Positions 25,558-36,165 of a stretch of 64,000 nucleotides of DNA are shown in pieces. Under the pieces are notes generated by a model. That model searched no databases. It was not told the origin of the DNA and saw only the letters and a list, made by a program, of their open reading frames with translations. Numbering within the stretch: the stretch's first letter is position 1; each line of letters opens with the position of its first letter. The DNA comes from Liolophura sinensis (Eukaryota; Mollusca; Polyplacophora; Chitonida; Chitonidae). Location: assembly GCF_032854445.1 (NCBI RefSeq), contig NC_088295.1:83374644-83438643 (forward strand), read 5' to 3'. A program made the translations under genes and the position numbers.

Positions 25558-27469
25558 GCAGGCGAACATACTTTACATGTGGGCTTTCACCGAAGACATG
25601 ATAACATAGTATATTTGTCACTTTTCATATATTTGTTGTTCATTTGGTTAAATGTCAGCTGATATCCACGGCGGGTGGTAAGCAAAGGCACAATTCATGT
25701 TTTGTTTCGGCTTTTACTAATAGATTGCGTGTTAGACAGAAGAAACCAGGGCAAAATCGCAGCTGAGTTACGCGATTCCGATGAATTCTGTATCAAAACC
25801 CGGAGAGACGAAGTAATTCAGTGTTGGGTGAAAATCAAAATTTGATTGTAGTCGTCAGTGACGGAACAGCAAAACATACGTCTGAGAAAAACTTCAAATT
25901 GACCGTCCGGAAGGAGCTCCATTTCCGTAGAGCCATGGACGGCTGTCTATCTATTCCAGAAAGAAAGTTTCACTGACCTTTGTAACTCAAACTCATCCTT
26001 ACATTAGGGATAGTGATTCCTCAGTCATGCAAAGTGTAGACATGCCAAAGCCTGCATCAATAAACAATCTATTGACCGTAATCCAGCTGTTCAGTCGTTT
26101 GAAGTAAAACCAACCTCTGCCATGTTTTGAATTCGAGCTTCCGCAAGGTACTTGCTGGGAGATTTATTTTTCATTTGCATTCAGGTGTGAGGGTACTTTA
26201 AGCATTAGAATTCGCCATCAACAGTTTGTCTTTCAAAGGACCTTGCCCGAAGTTTGAACATGAAACAAAGCGATTGCCAGGTTGACTTCTTTAATCAAAA
26301 GTTTCACTGGATCTATTATTGTTAAAAATGAGGATTGAAGCTAGTTTTGGCATCTTTTGTAACTTGTGGATGCAATGTACATCGAACTAAGATGGTATTA
26401 AGTTACAAAGTTTAGTCAAATTTTCTTGCCGGGTGACATACGACGGCGGGCTATCCGTAGTAAGTTGGTATAGAACGGCTGCATGAGCTAATTTTAACAT
26501 ATATATTGAACGATGACGCTACAATACACCTACATGTCTTAATAATGACAATCACTATAGTCTTGTTCATTTTAATTCCATTTACACCAGGAGGCGCCTA
26601 AACAGATCAAAAGATTGATACACTATTGGTAGCCCTAGATCTATATCTAAGAAGCACATAATGCCAAAAACAAAAGTTTAACAATAATCGGCCGATTTAC
26701 TTTACAGATGGCAACACGAGAGTCAAAGATTCCGGAGGTCGATCTCCTTGGATCCTCTGCCCATACATACATCTGTAATTGCCGTATATTTCAAGCATTC
26801 AAAGTCTTTACTTAAAAAGTAAAGATTATTCGGTCGATATCAAACGGTGATATGGAGAATTAGTTCGAATGATATACGGTCAACTGGACGTCAGCTAGTT
26901 ATTCGTGCATCTCAAAAAAAGGAATTGATCTATGGATTTCGCCGTCTGTACTAATAACCCTGGAAACACTAGCTTGGGTTATCAGGTCGTCTGAGAGCCG
27001 CCGCAAGCAGCTCATTTCATTAACGTGCATACATCCTTATGTACTTCATCTGGGCCATGAACTGTGAACATTCCTTGACATCTCTTACCTACAGATCTGG
27101 CTAACTACCAGACTGTACAATGGCCGGTGACAATATGTACTATTTAATGAGTATACGTACATATACCTTCAATAACGGCGTATGCTTGGTCCAATATGTC
27201 ACTTTCAGATTTAGCATTATAGGATCTTGTCAATAATTTACAGTCTGTATCAATATGTGGAGCTGTTAGCGGACAATTACAACCTGTCATCATTCACATG
27301 ACACACATAAAATAAGTAGAAAGTCAAATTCGACAGACACACACAAGTACGATGAAGATAGAAGATACTGATAGAATAGGAAATTTATTTAAATCTAGGC
27401 GTTGAAATGACTGTTGTACACCTTCCCAATTGTCAATGAATGGCTAGAGCGTCCTGTAACTGAGAAGTT

Positions 27470-27662
27470 ACAGCAAGGAAACTGGACTGGTTGACCCGGT
27501 GTCAGTGTAAAGTGACTGGGTGTCATGTCAGGTTTCTTAAGCATGATAATTCAGTGGTAGCAGCATTCTGGAGGCATGGTCTCTCCCTGCCACAAGAAGA
27601 CACAGCATATGAACACACACCTAAAAGATTTCGCATCGTCAAATGACTGAAAAATTGTTATG
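27470..27662 (+). mobile_element. SINE family C fragment
   Basis: GGTTGACCCGGTGTCAGTG, GGGTGTCATGTC, CCACAAGAAGACACAGCATA, and the end AATGACTGAAAAATTGTTA match the C/B body. The tRNA head is absent. Confidence 0.7.
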
Positions 27663-27678
27663 GCGTTTTCTGTCCTGT

Positions 27679-28155
27679 GATGATACACCCGGTAAGGAAG
27701 ATGTATAGGTGGTCTCACATTCTGTGATGATACACCCGGTAAGGAAGATGTACAGGTGTTATCACATTCTGTGATGATACACCCGGTAAGGAAGATGTAC
27801 AGGTGTTATCACATTCTGTGATGATACACCCAGTAAGGAAGATGTACAGTGTTATCACATTCTGCGATGATACACCAGGAAAGGAAGATGTACAGGTGTT
27901 ATCACATTCTGTGATGATACACCCGGTAATGAAGATGCATAGATGCCATCTCATTCTGCGATGATACACCCGGTAAGGAAGATGTACAGGCGTTATAGCA
28001 TTCCCGGATAATACATCCGGTAGGGAGATGTACAGGTGTTGTCTTGTTCCAACACAATACACTTAGTTTTGGAAAGATGTACAGATGTTATCGCGTTCTC
28101 AGTTTTCTGATGATACACCCTGAAGATGCACAGGTGTTAGCGCATTCTGTAATAA
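27679..28155. repeat. Intronic 47-bp minisatellite, about 10 copies
   Basis: GATGATACACCC starts at 27679, 27726, 27773, 27820, 27866, 27913 and 27960, with weaker copies near 28007, 28055 and 28109. Most units contain CCGGTAAGGAAGATGTACAG. The minus-strand ORF through it is a product of the repeat. Confidence 0.95.
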
Positions 28156-28487
28156 TTATCACCAGTTCATTTCCAACTGTCTCTGACGCCAAAATTTCCC
28201 TATTTTTTCCTAAAACAGGCCCAGTGGCATGAAAGAGCAGTGATTAGCTAAGTTACTGCAGGCCATTTGTTTCCTTGTCTAATATTGTACATGTCAATGA
28301 CACGTTGTATATGACGTTTTCCCCTGTGTCCCCCAGTCTACAAGCACAAAACTCCCAATACAATAGTCTGACTTTTCCGGAAACTTGCTGGAAACGTAGG
28401 TCACGAATCACGCAAGGAGCGATTAATTTGTTGCTGTTGTTTTTCTTTTTCTGTTTTTCAGCCGAAACGAATCCAAGCACCCAAACG

Positions 28488-28509
28488 CTTTAAAGGAATT
28501 CCTTTAAAG
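28488..28509. repeat. Perfect 22-bp palindrome
   Basis: CTTTAAAGGAA followed directly by its reverse complement, with no spacer and a central EcoRI-type GAATTC. Function unknown. Confidence 0.95.
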
Positions 28510-28905
28510 TTTTTTCAAAACTGCTTGTCGGAGATATGAAGAGAAATTTCGCTGTAATGAACTCTGTGAGTGCTCCCGGGCAGGTTTAGCCTGGTGTCAT
28601 GTTGACGAAAACTGGTGTACAAGCGAATACACCATGTCAACTGAGACAAATTTAACCAACTTAATCTCCAATTAGCACTCCTCGCGTGTATATTTTTTCG
28701 TTTCCTCTTTGGCTCTAAATTCGTGTTTCCCTTTTTAACTATTCTTTTATACAACATACAACACGCAAGCGGAATTAAACATCATCGATATGGATGTATA
28801 TCCCTGTCTTTACAACCAAACCAATCTGAATCGTTAATCAGTGTCTGCTACTTTGTCTGTTGTCTACCCTAATTAAACTGCGTAAACTTCTGCTTAACAA
28901 ATATC

Positions 28906-29174
28906 GGGGCCTCCGTGGCTCAGTTGGTTAGCGCGCTAGCGCAGCGTAATGACCCAGGAGTCTCTCACCAATGCGGTCGCTGTGAGTTCAAGTCCAGCTC
29001 ATGCTGGCTTCCTCTCCGGTCGTACGTGGGAAGGTCTGTCAGCAACCTGTGGATGGTCGTGGGTTTCCCCCGGGCTGTGCCCGGTTTCCACCCACCATAA
29101 TGCTGGCCGCCGTCGTATAAGTGAAATATTCTTGAGTACGGCGTAAAACACCAATCAAATAAATAAATAAATAA
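28906..29174 (+). mobile_element. SINE family A, complete reference copy
   Basis: The best full copy, about 269 bp. It starts GGGGCCTCCGTGGCTCAG, has A box TGGCTCAGTTGG and B box GAGTTCAAGTCC about 35 bases further on, and then the central block CATGCTGGCTTCCTCTCCGG. After that come GGTTTCCACCCACCATAATG and TATTCTTGAGTACGGCG, ending in AAATAAATAAATAA. Imperfect flanking duplications TTAACAAATAT (28894-28904) and TTAACAATAT (29179-29188) fit retroposition. An RNA polymerase III promoter is expected from the A and B boxes. It encodes no protein and would depend on a LINE in trans. Confidence 0.96.
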
Positions 29175-29694
29175 GTAATTAACAATATCATCCCTGTTAT
29201 CCAGTCTAGATTAAAGAAAAAAACTCAATGATTTTGTATATATATTGTGAAAAAAACATATTGTTCGCTTTTTGTCGAAAATGGGGTCTTCATGTAACCG
29301 GTAATAAAGTCAAAATCAGTTTTGACATAAAAAGCTTGTGTATAAAAGAGTTGTACTTTCATTGCCGTATCTCAGTTGATGTCTTATGTTTGGCCAATCA
29401 TATTGTCTCAAAATACAGTCCCCCAAGAAAAAACTCGGGTCGGCTGTTTCCTGTGGTTAGGATGTGGTAAGGTTTAACCCAACTGATTTACATGGAACTT
29501 TACAGCTCTGGACCATTGGCGATAACCCAGTATTTCTCCAACAACTTTCCAAGAATTTGACAGAATTCATCTCATTTGTGGCATTCGTTTGTTTGAGATT
29601 GTTAACATAGATTTGTACGTATATATGCACTAGTGCTTTCGATAAATCTATGCATAGTTGTTATAGTTGTTTCCTTTCCTTTAAGCGCAGCTTT

Positions 29695-29960
29695 GTGCCA
29701 TTGCGATGGCCTAGTGGTGAAGGCGACATTATACTAAACCGGTGAATCACGGGGCAATGCGGGAGTTGGAACAATCACAAAGGCCAACTCATCGCCAGCA
29801 AAACTGACAGCTAGACGTACGCCAGTTATTGATTACATCTCACTGGACACCACTGCTAGTCTATCAGAGACTTCTTCGTCACCGTCTAATTCAATAGTGG
29901 CCTCCACCGGTGGATCAATAACCTAAATCGGTCTGGCTTTGAGAAACACACTTCAAAGGC
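29695..29960 (+). mobile_element. Possible tRNA-derived SINE of a fourth type
   Basis: Begins GATGGCCTAGTGGTGAAGGC, which resembles a tRNA A-box region. GGGAGTTGGAAC stands about where a B box would be, and is followed by AAAGGCCAACTCATCGCC. There is no second copy in this window, no clear tail and no target-site duplication, so this rests on resemblance alone. Confidence 0.4.
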
Positions 29961-30819
29961 AAACTTACTTTATTTATTACCGGTCCGGGTCTATAAGTCT
30001 TTGGAGTCTCCTAGGGCGATTTTGACTTATCACCTTACTAATTGTTGTTAAGTTACGTTGTTGTTGAACGTGACACAGCGGTTTCCCACTGGAGTCAAGA
30101 TGTCACTTGGAACAGATGTCAATGTAGTTAGCTTTTTCAGCATGAGATCACACGGGTTACACTGGACAGTTTTTCCTCCTTTCGTTTTGAAGATATACGC
30201 CTTATCTTGCAGTAAAATGGCTTAAAAATGTCAGCGACCCTGATTAATGATGGACGATTAGACCCCTGTAGTGTTATCATCGTGGTAACCACGGTAACAA
30301 CGCAGGCGTGGTTTATGTATTTCTAGCGTATGTTTGATTTATATGCGTTAAATTAACAATGATAAGTGTACACTTTAATGTACCACCGTACGTTTTGAAG
30401 TATGTAATTTTGCTTAACTTTCTGTGCACCTCCTTTTCCTCTTTGGTTGGAGACAAGGCATATTATCGTACATGATCTTTGCCTTATCTAAATATACAAA
30501 GTATAGTCCCCTTGTAGCAATTCAAGCCGAGAAATTCTTTTTTTGTGTGCCAGCAAGTTTTTTAAGGATAATTAAATAGTGTAGATTCCGCAAGATTAAT
30601 TTGTATTAAAGCAGTTTAAAACAAATGCCCACGGACATTTGTGGGACCATTTTTAAACATCTGGAGTAATTTTGCTTTCCTGACTCAGGTGGTTAAAAGC
30701 CTGACCAATGAGAACACTGCGTCTGCTGTAGTTTTACGTCAGGAGATTTGTCAGATATGTAGCCAAGGGCATTGGTTTCCACCTGGCACCAAGGTTTCCT
30801 GCAGCTACTCCGGTTTCCT

Positions 30820-30928
30820 CCAGCTACAGTACTCCGGGCTCTCCGATTCATCAATGTAACCATACTCATATATAAGTGAATAAATTCTTGAGCATTGCTA
30901 TGGGCACCAATAAATAAATAAATAAATA
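30820..30928 (+). mobile_element. SINE family A-like 3' part directly before the receptor acceptor
   Basis: TATAAGTGAATAAATTCTTG, then GGGCACC and AATAAATAAATAAATAAAT, match the last part of family A or a close relative. The tail stops 13 bases before the intron's AG (30940-30941). The upstream part, from about 30770, is poorly conserved. Confidence 0.7.
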
Positions 30929-30941
30929 CTTCTGGTTTCAG

Positions 30942-31693
30942 GCAAGATCGAGCCATTCCTGGAGAACACCGCCTCTAACGCCTCTGTTCTGACAATACTG
31001 GCTATCAGCCTGGAGAGATACCTGGCAATATGTCACCCACTGAGGGCTCAGTCCGTGTGTACCGAGAGCAGAGCGGTCAAGGTCACAGTAGTCATATGGG
31101 TAGCCGCCTCCCTGGTCGCTGTCCCTCTGCCAGTCTTTTCTGTGTACAAGTTCTCTGGCTTTTACGACGGCACAAGAGTTCCTATCTGTACTATCAAACT
31201 GATCGGACGCTGGCATCGCTTCTACATCATCTCAATGATGCTGGTGTTTTACGCCATCCCCTCGGCTGTGTTCGTGTACGTCTACGTGGCTATTATACGC
31301 CGACTCTCCTTTGACGACATTCGAATGTCATTAGATGAGAAGCGACGACGTCATCACGTTCTTAAGACGCGTCAGCAATTGGTGCACATGCTCGTGGCCA
31401 TCATTCTCGCCTTCGTCATCTGTGTGCTGCCCTTTCGCGTCATAAGCCTGTGGTTTATCTACACGCCTAAATACAAAGTGCTTGCCTTGGGTACGGAGAT
31501 TTACAACTACGTCCGTTGGATACCTCGACTGTTGCTGTACGTAAACAGTGCTATCAACCCGCTCATATACAACATGGTGTCTTCCAAATTCCGCCTGGCG
31601 CTGCATCGCACCTGTAGAGGTCGCGTGAAGTTCCTACAGAACACTGGCCTCCTGCAGATGTCGTCGTCAAAACAACCATCTAGTAGAACATGA
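30942..31693 (+). CDS. Class A neuropeptide-type GPCR, exon 2 (TM3 to C-terminus)
   Basis: Encodes the last two bases of codon 105 and residues 106-354, ending TGA at 31691-31693. In TM3, ERY is at 129-131 (Arg3.50). The second intracellular loop reads ICHPLRAQ and then CTESRA (134-149), very close in pattern to TRH receptors. Trp157 is Trp4.50. Cys187 in the second extracellular loop should pair with Cys105. Pro211 is Pro5.50. The third intracellular loop is short and basic (KRRR at 238-241). TM6 reads CVLPFR at 265-270, so Pro6.50 is kept but the usual Trp6.48 is Val266. TM7 has NSAINP then LIY (306-314, NPxxY). Helix 8 is followed by Cys329, a possible palmitoylation site, and a short Ser/Thr-rich tail. 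The 354-residue total is normal for the class. Subfamily TRHR/GHSR-like is inferred; class A membership is not in doubt. Confidence 0.95.
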
Positions 31694-34600
31694 ATTATCA
31701 CCCACAGCATGATAATGGATCGACCTGAATGCTTTTGTTAAGACGACCAGCCTCACATTTTAAATGGCCATATTAGTTTCTATATTAAAAACTGATAAAT
31801 TGCCCCCATGTCATATGCTCAATAATTGCAGTAAGTTTTAATCGAACGATCCTGTATTTCATTGATCAGACCTGGTCTTCACGACAATTTATCCCAGCAT
31901 TGTTCTTGTTTTTCTGCTAGCTTTGATTATTAGTATGGGGGGAAGTTTGTAATTAATTTGTGGCCTTGAAAGGAATCCACCTACATACGTTTAAGAGCTT
32001 GAAAGTTCCTACAATCAAAACTTTGTTTATAATCTCTCAAAGAAAAGTGCGAAGAAGTCTATAAAAACATCACAAGCCTAATCATATCTATATTTGACTC
32101 GCCAGGCGCAGAACTCAGAATTATCTCTCCCTGTCATCTTTGGTGCTCTAGTTTGTGATTTTTCAGATCAAGTGTCTTTTGTAAACGATATTAACATTAA
32201 GTGTATATAACTGTATATTTGTCTAAATACGTGAATACTGTGATCAGGGTAACTATGGCACTGTTGTCGTTGACCTTGGGCCGGTTTTATCGAGCTCACT
32301 CAGCTCTGTAAACCCTTAACTACCATGACAACCATGTTGTAGAGGTATGGATCCACTTAGATAAGGGCTACTTAACCCAAGTATGCTTCATGAAACCGGT
32401 CCCTGATTTTACTTTCTGTGTTGTTAGTCTTTTATAATATAAATATGTCATTATTGTGTAATCACGCCTATGTGGACTTGAACTCCAAGTTTAAATTCCA
32501 TTTTGACACTTGCGATACTGCCCAGTTGCCCTGTCGCAAATGAATAATAAGATAATAACTTTTTAAAGACCAGTCAGTGAAGTCAATGAGGAGCCAACCG
32601 TTGTCTGAGTTAACTATAGATCTGAGTGATAACAAATAATAACATTTGAGGATTGTGGTTAGGACTTCCTAACTGTAACTTAATTCGTCTGGAAGATGCT
32701 CAAGCGGTGCCGCATTTGGGCGCTTGAAAGAATGGTTAAGATTTAACGCCGTATCGGCAGAGCATCATTCATATCGTTTCGAAATGGCAATTTGCCTACA
32801 ACCTGACAAAAATGCCAGGTAACGCAGGGACAATCATTTTTTCGTAAATACATTATTGTGTAAGGGGTCTGGAGTCAAATCAGAATTAAAAGGGATCATG
32901 ACGCGTTTTGGAATTATTCCAAAACCGGTTTGGCTGTAGAAAAAGAAATTGTCTTCTTGCATGTAAATACATATATGTTTTTACAGATAACAAATCAAAC
33001 GATTGTTTTTGAAAGTGTATTGCCGTGGATTTATCAAGACATTTCCGAAAAATGCACACAGTTGTGTAATGAAATCTGTCATCTATTTGTATATCTTATT
33101 TGTTCACCTGTTAAAAGAAAGATTCCCAACTGTGTATATGATTAAACATTTCAAAGGGATTTCAAAATTATGATAGTTATTTTTGTTTCTGTCCTTGTGT
33201 CAAAGCCTTGAGCCATTGGATAATTAACAAGTGAATCTCTTTCACAGTCAGTACAATTACTATAAAAGTGTAAATATTACACGTTGCAGTAATGGGATAC
33301 GACACCCTTGGAGATCTGTGAAGAATCTAAGAGGGCATATGTACTCAGATCACCTCATCTTTATTAAATAGAGTGTCCTCGGTAGGCATTATGGTGCTTT
33401 TCTTGAGTGTCTTAGAAAGCTAAAAAAAGTTTTATCTGAATTTATTACGTTTAATCAAGTTCTTTTTTGCCTGGAGCACCTCTGTTTTATAATTTTAGAG
33501 AAGCTACATTGGCTAATCTAATTGACTAATTCTCCATTGAGTAATGGGTCAGCAGCGTGCAGTGGAATTTCGAGCTGTAGAGACCAAACTACAGTAAACA
33601 AAGGAGACGGCTTCAAGCCCTGTCAGCCGGCACATTATGGAGATTCCATCTGTGCCGGACGGCGTGCCGGAGCATGGTGAGGTCACGGTGTTGCTGAAGA
33701 GCTACTCACTGAATTACATGTATCTTAAAAGTGGTTGTAGAGCCGTGATTTTTGGTACACGAATCACAAAATAAACTAACCACTTCACTCTCAAAACTTG
33801 CTCCACCGCATCCGATCTTATGGCTGTGTTAAGAAAAAGCAACTGCAGCCATGCCTCCGGCGAAGACGTTATTCAGCTCCATTCGGCAACAATTACCGGA
33901 AGCAAAGAAGTACATCTCGGTCAAAAGAGTCTTAACAATGCATAAAAAACAAGTAGTAATGTTGGATATGAGATTTGGAGACGGGGCAAACGGAAGAGAG
34001 ACTGTTGGCATCTCCGGTTTAACACTGTCAGAATCAATAGCTGGCGAAACTCGGGCCGGTAGTGTATTCACATAAAATCTCCCAAAGAAGAGTTGGGCAA
34101 CACTTTACATACAGGAAATGAAAATTTTGCAAAGATTGGTTTGCTGTTTACCAGACGTATGCAAATTTGGCTTTTCCGAGCCCGTCTTATATACCGCTGA
34201 TGGTATGTATGGATAATGGGATAGTGTGTCCAGATAATGATCATACTGTATCAACAGGTAAAATGACACACAAAGAAGTCTCCTCAACATTTTCATAGAA
34301 TGGTTAGTCCTTTGGGAAATTTTTAAAAGGAAATATGAATTTTAGTTCGTTATTGTGATGATAAGCATGAGAATCATTTTTGGTGCGTAAGCACATGTCA
34401 GCTTAACATTGAGAACATACAGATTTTAAGTATAAACTAGGGATACTTGCACGAAACGTCACGGAAAGAATTCCCTGCCGAAATGACGCAACCTTACAGA
34501 GTGCAGTATACTCATCATTTATTTACGCATAAAAGGTATATGGCCTTATGAAAATGGTCCAAAGTAACGTCGATTTATGAATGGCATCTGTTTTATCAAA

Positions 34601-35600
34601 ACTGTTATAAAGACCGTATATCGTAGAGCGCCTGATACTACAGTCTTGTCATGACATTCCCGTGTTACAGCATGGAGATGAACAGAGAAAGAATGATTCA
34701 TCAAATACAGTACAGAAGCCGATATGTAATATTAATGGATTAATATAAAAACGCCTTGAGAGATACAGCTGTGTGGATGGAATAACTGATATCAGAGATC
34801 AAAAATTCAGAAGTGTTTAGTATGCACGCACTCGAACGGACTGTCTTCTGCTCTAACCACACAGCCTTTGTTCAGATTTATACATAAATAATAAGTCAAA
34901 TATATTTAAGCAAACAGATGGACATAGCGATGTGTATCATCAAGGATGGCACAGGTCTTAATAGACATGGTCAAGCACAGATTAGTGTCCGTGTTTTAAA
35001 CTATGTCCTCATCAATATAAAGGTCATGCTCTCTTTTCTTCCAGGACCAGGCTAATCCTTCCGCGACTTCATGTAGGGCCTCTTTTTTACAGAGCAGGGA
35101 TTTGCGCGAACAAAGGTAGGTGACGTTACATTGAACACAAGAATATCAGAAGTGGCTGTCAGAGACGAAAGCTGGTTTGTTCAAGATGAGAGAATGGCGA
35201 AGAATGGAGGACCTTTTTATTCAATTACTTCAGCAGTGAACACAACCCTTCCTGTTTTTTTACAAGCAAGCCTGATTCTCAATTTTAACAACATCTTTAG
35301 AGAGGCTTTGTGTATAGTATAAGTAACACATTTGTTTCACGAACAAGGTAGTATACAAGCGCTATCTATCTCAAGGGCTGCAGGAAACTTCTCTTTAGTG
35401 TATTGGTAGAATCGTGGACTGTAAATCAGAGATTCAGTTCACTAGGTGGCTACGTGTACTATTTAGCTTCCTCTTGTACAATAGATGCTTCTTTTGGATG
35501 AAACGTTTTACATTTTGTGAGCACCATGACGTTGTTTTCGCAAAAAAACAGAAAACTTAAGCCCTCAATTTCACCTTGTAATCAACTTGATATAAACGAT
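31694..35600. other. 3' flank of the receptor gene, no further gene seen
   Basis: Holds the 3' untranslated region of unknown length. The nearest weak poly(A) signal is ATTAAA at 31784-31789; the first canonical AATAAA I find is at 33770-33775. Apart from the MITE-like element at 32278-32403 I recognise no repeat. Overlapping ORFs on both strands near 33830-34075 have no family match. Confidence 0.5.
32278..32403. mobile_element. Short MITE-like element with imperfect terminal inverted repeats
   Basis: The left end GGGCCGGTTTTATCGAGC and right end GCTTCATGAAACCGGTCCC are inverted copies with about three mismatches and one gap, 126 bp apart. The inside repeats CTTAACTACC and ACTTAACCCAAG-like words. 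No transposase is present, so it would be non-autonomous. No clear target-site duplication. Confidence 0.55.
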
Positions 35601-35609
35601 AAATGACCT

Positions 35610-36165
35610 AAACGTGGCATCTTAATCGACAAACCAAAACCACTTTTATATGTGGCCGCCTCAACATAGTCATCATGGTTTGCACGTGGCATCTTGACAG
35701 CCATTATATGGTATAACCATTCTGCCATAACCGACTAACCATAACCACGTTGGTATGAACAGATCATCTTAACCACCCTGATACAACCGACAAACCATAA
35801 CCACATTGCTATATTTATTTATTTGATTGGAATACGAATATTTCACTTATACTACGGCGGCCAGCATTATGGTGGGAGGAACCGGGGAAAACCCACGACC
35901 ATCCGCTGGTTCCTGACAGACCTTCCCATGTATGGAGGGGGAGGAAACGCATTGGTATAAACGGGGCATCTTAACCACTCTGATATAACCCACGGACCAA
36001 AACTGCATTGGTGTGAACGGGGCATCTGAACCACCCCCATATAAAGCGACAAACCATAACCACATTAATGTGAACGGGACATCTTAACCAGCATGATATA
36101 ACCGACAAATCATAAGCACGTTGGTGTGAACGGGCCATCTTAACAACCTTTGTGTAACCAAAACA
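35610..36165. repeat. 56-bp minisatellite, about 7 units, split by a SINE
   Basis: The block AACGGGGCATCTTAACCACC and partner CGACAAACCATAACCAC recur. GCATCTT-type words lie near 35617, 35690, 35764, 35967, 36023, 36078 and 36136, giving 55-58 bp steps apart from the inserted SINE. Confidence 0.88.
35812..35945 (-). mobile_element. SINE family A inserted in the 56-bp array, with internal deletion
   Basis: Minus-strand AAATAAATA tail, CGGCGGCCAGCATTATGGTG, and the region up to CTTCCCATGTATGG. The TTTTACGCCGTACTC part is deleted, leaving GATTGGAATACGAATATT. It breaks a unit at CATTG, and near-duplicate CATTGCTAT / CATTGGTAT words flank it. Confidence 0.88.

Larger units (their letters stand above)
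10503..30941 (+). other. Single large phase-1 intron of the receptor gene (20,439 bp)
   Basis: It starts GTAAGT and ends TTTCAG. Joining 10502 to 30942 restores codon 105 as TGC (Cys) and continues directly into a TM3 that reaches ERY exactly 25 residues later, as class A numbering predicts. The intron holds family A and C SINEs, an old repeat seen twice (12.1 and 21.6 kb) and three minisatellites. Stretches not listed separately, such as 10510-11560, 12770-14190, 16500-17720, 18770-19930, 23000-25030 and 25660-27470, show nothing I can name. I see no nested gene on either strand. Confidence 0.9.

Noticed and set aside
25059-25662. Overlapping 180- and 191-codon ORFs as genes, or as a neuropeptide precursor with repeated peptides
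   Set aside because: They follow a 28-bp tandem array open in all frames. There is no signal peptide, no dibasic cleavage sites and no amidation glycine.
25040-28155. Tandem arrays as a CRISPR locus
   Set aside because: Units abut without unique spacers, the setting is an animal intron, and there are no cas-like genes.
28906-28990. tRNA gene with A and B boxes
   Set aside because: It is the head of a complete SINE. The cloverleaf does not close and the sequence runs on into the SINE body.
33651-33680. Possible small first exon: ATG at 33636 and a GTGAGG donor-like word after GGAGCATG
   Set aside because: There is no partner exon, no family match, and a donor-like word of this quality is expected by chance.
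33829-34075. Overlapping ORFs on both strands (74 and 80 codons) as a gene
   Set aside because: No recognisable domain and neither strand is favoured; kept only as a weak similarity note.
35391-35455. tRNA-Tyr-like stretch (TTGGTAGAATCGTGGACTG, TAAATC, GTTCA)
   Set aside because: The anticodon stem has mismatches, the acceptor stem does not pair and the B box is poor. At most a worn tRNA-derived relic.
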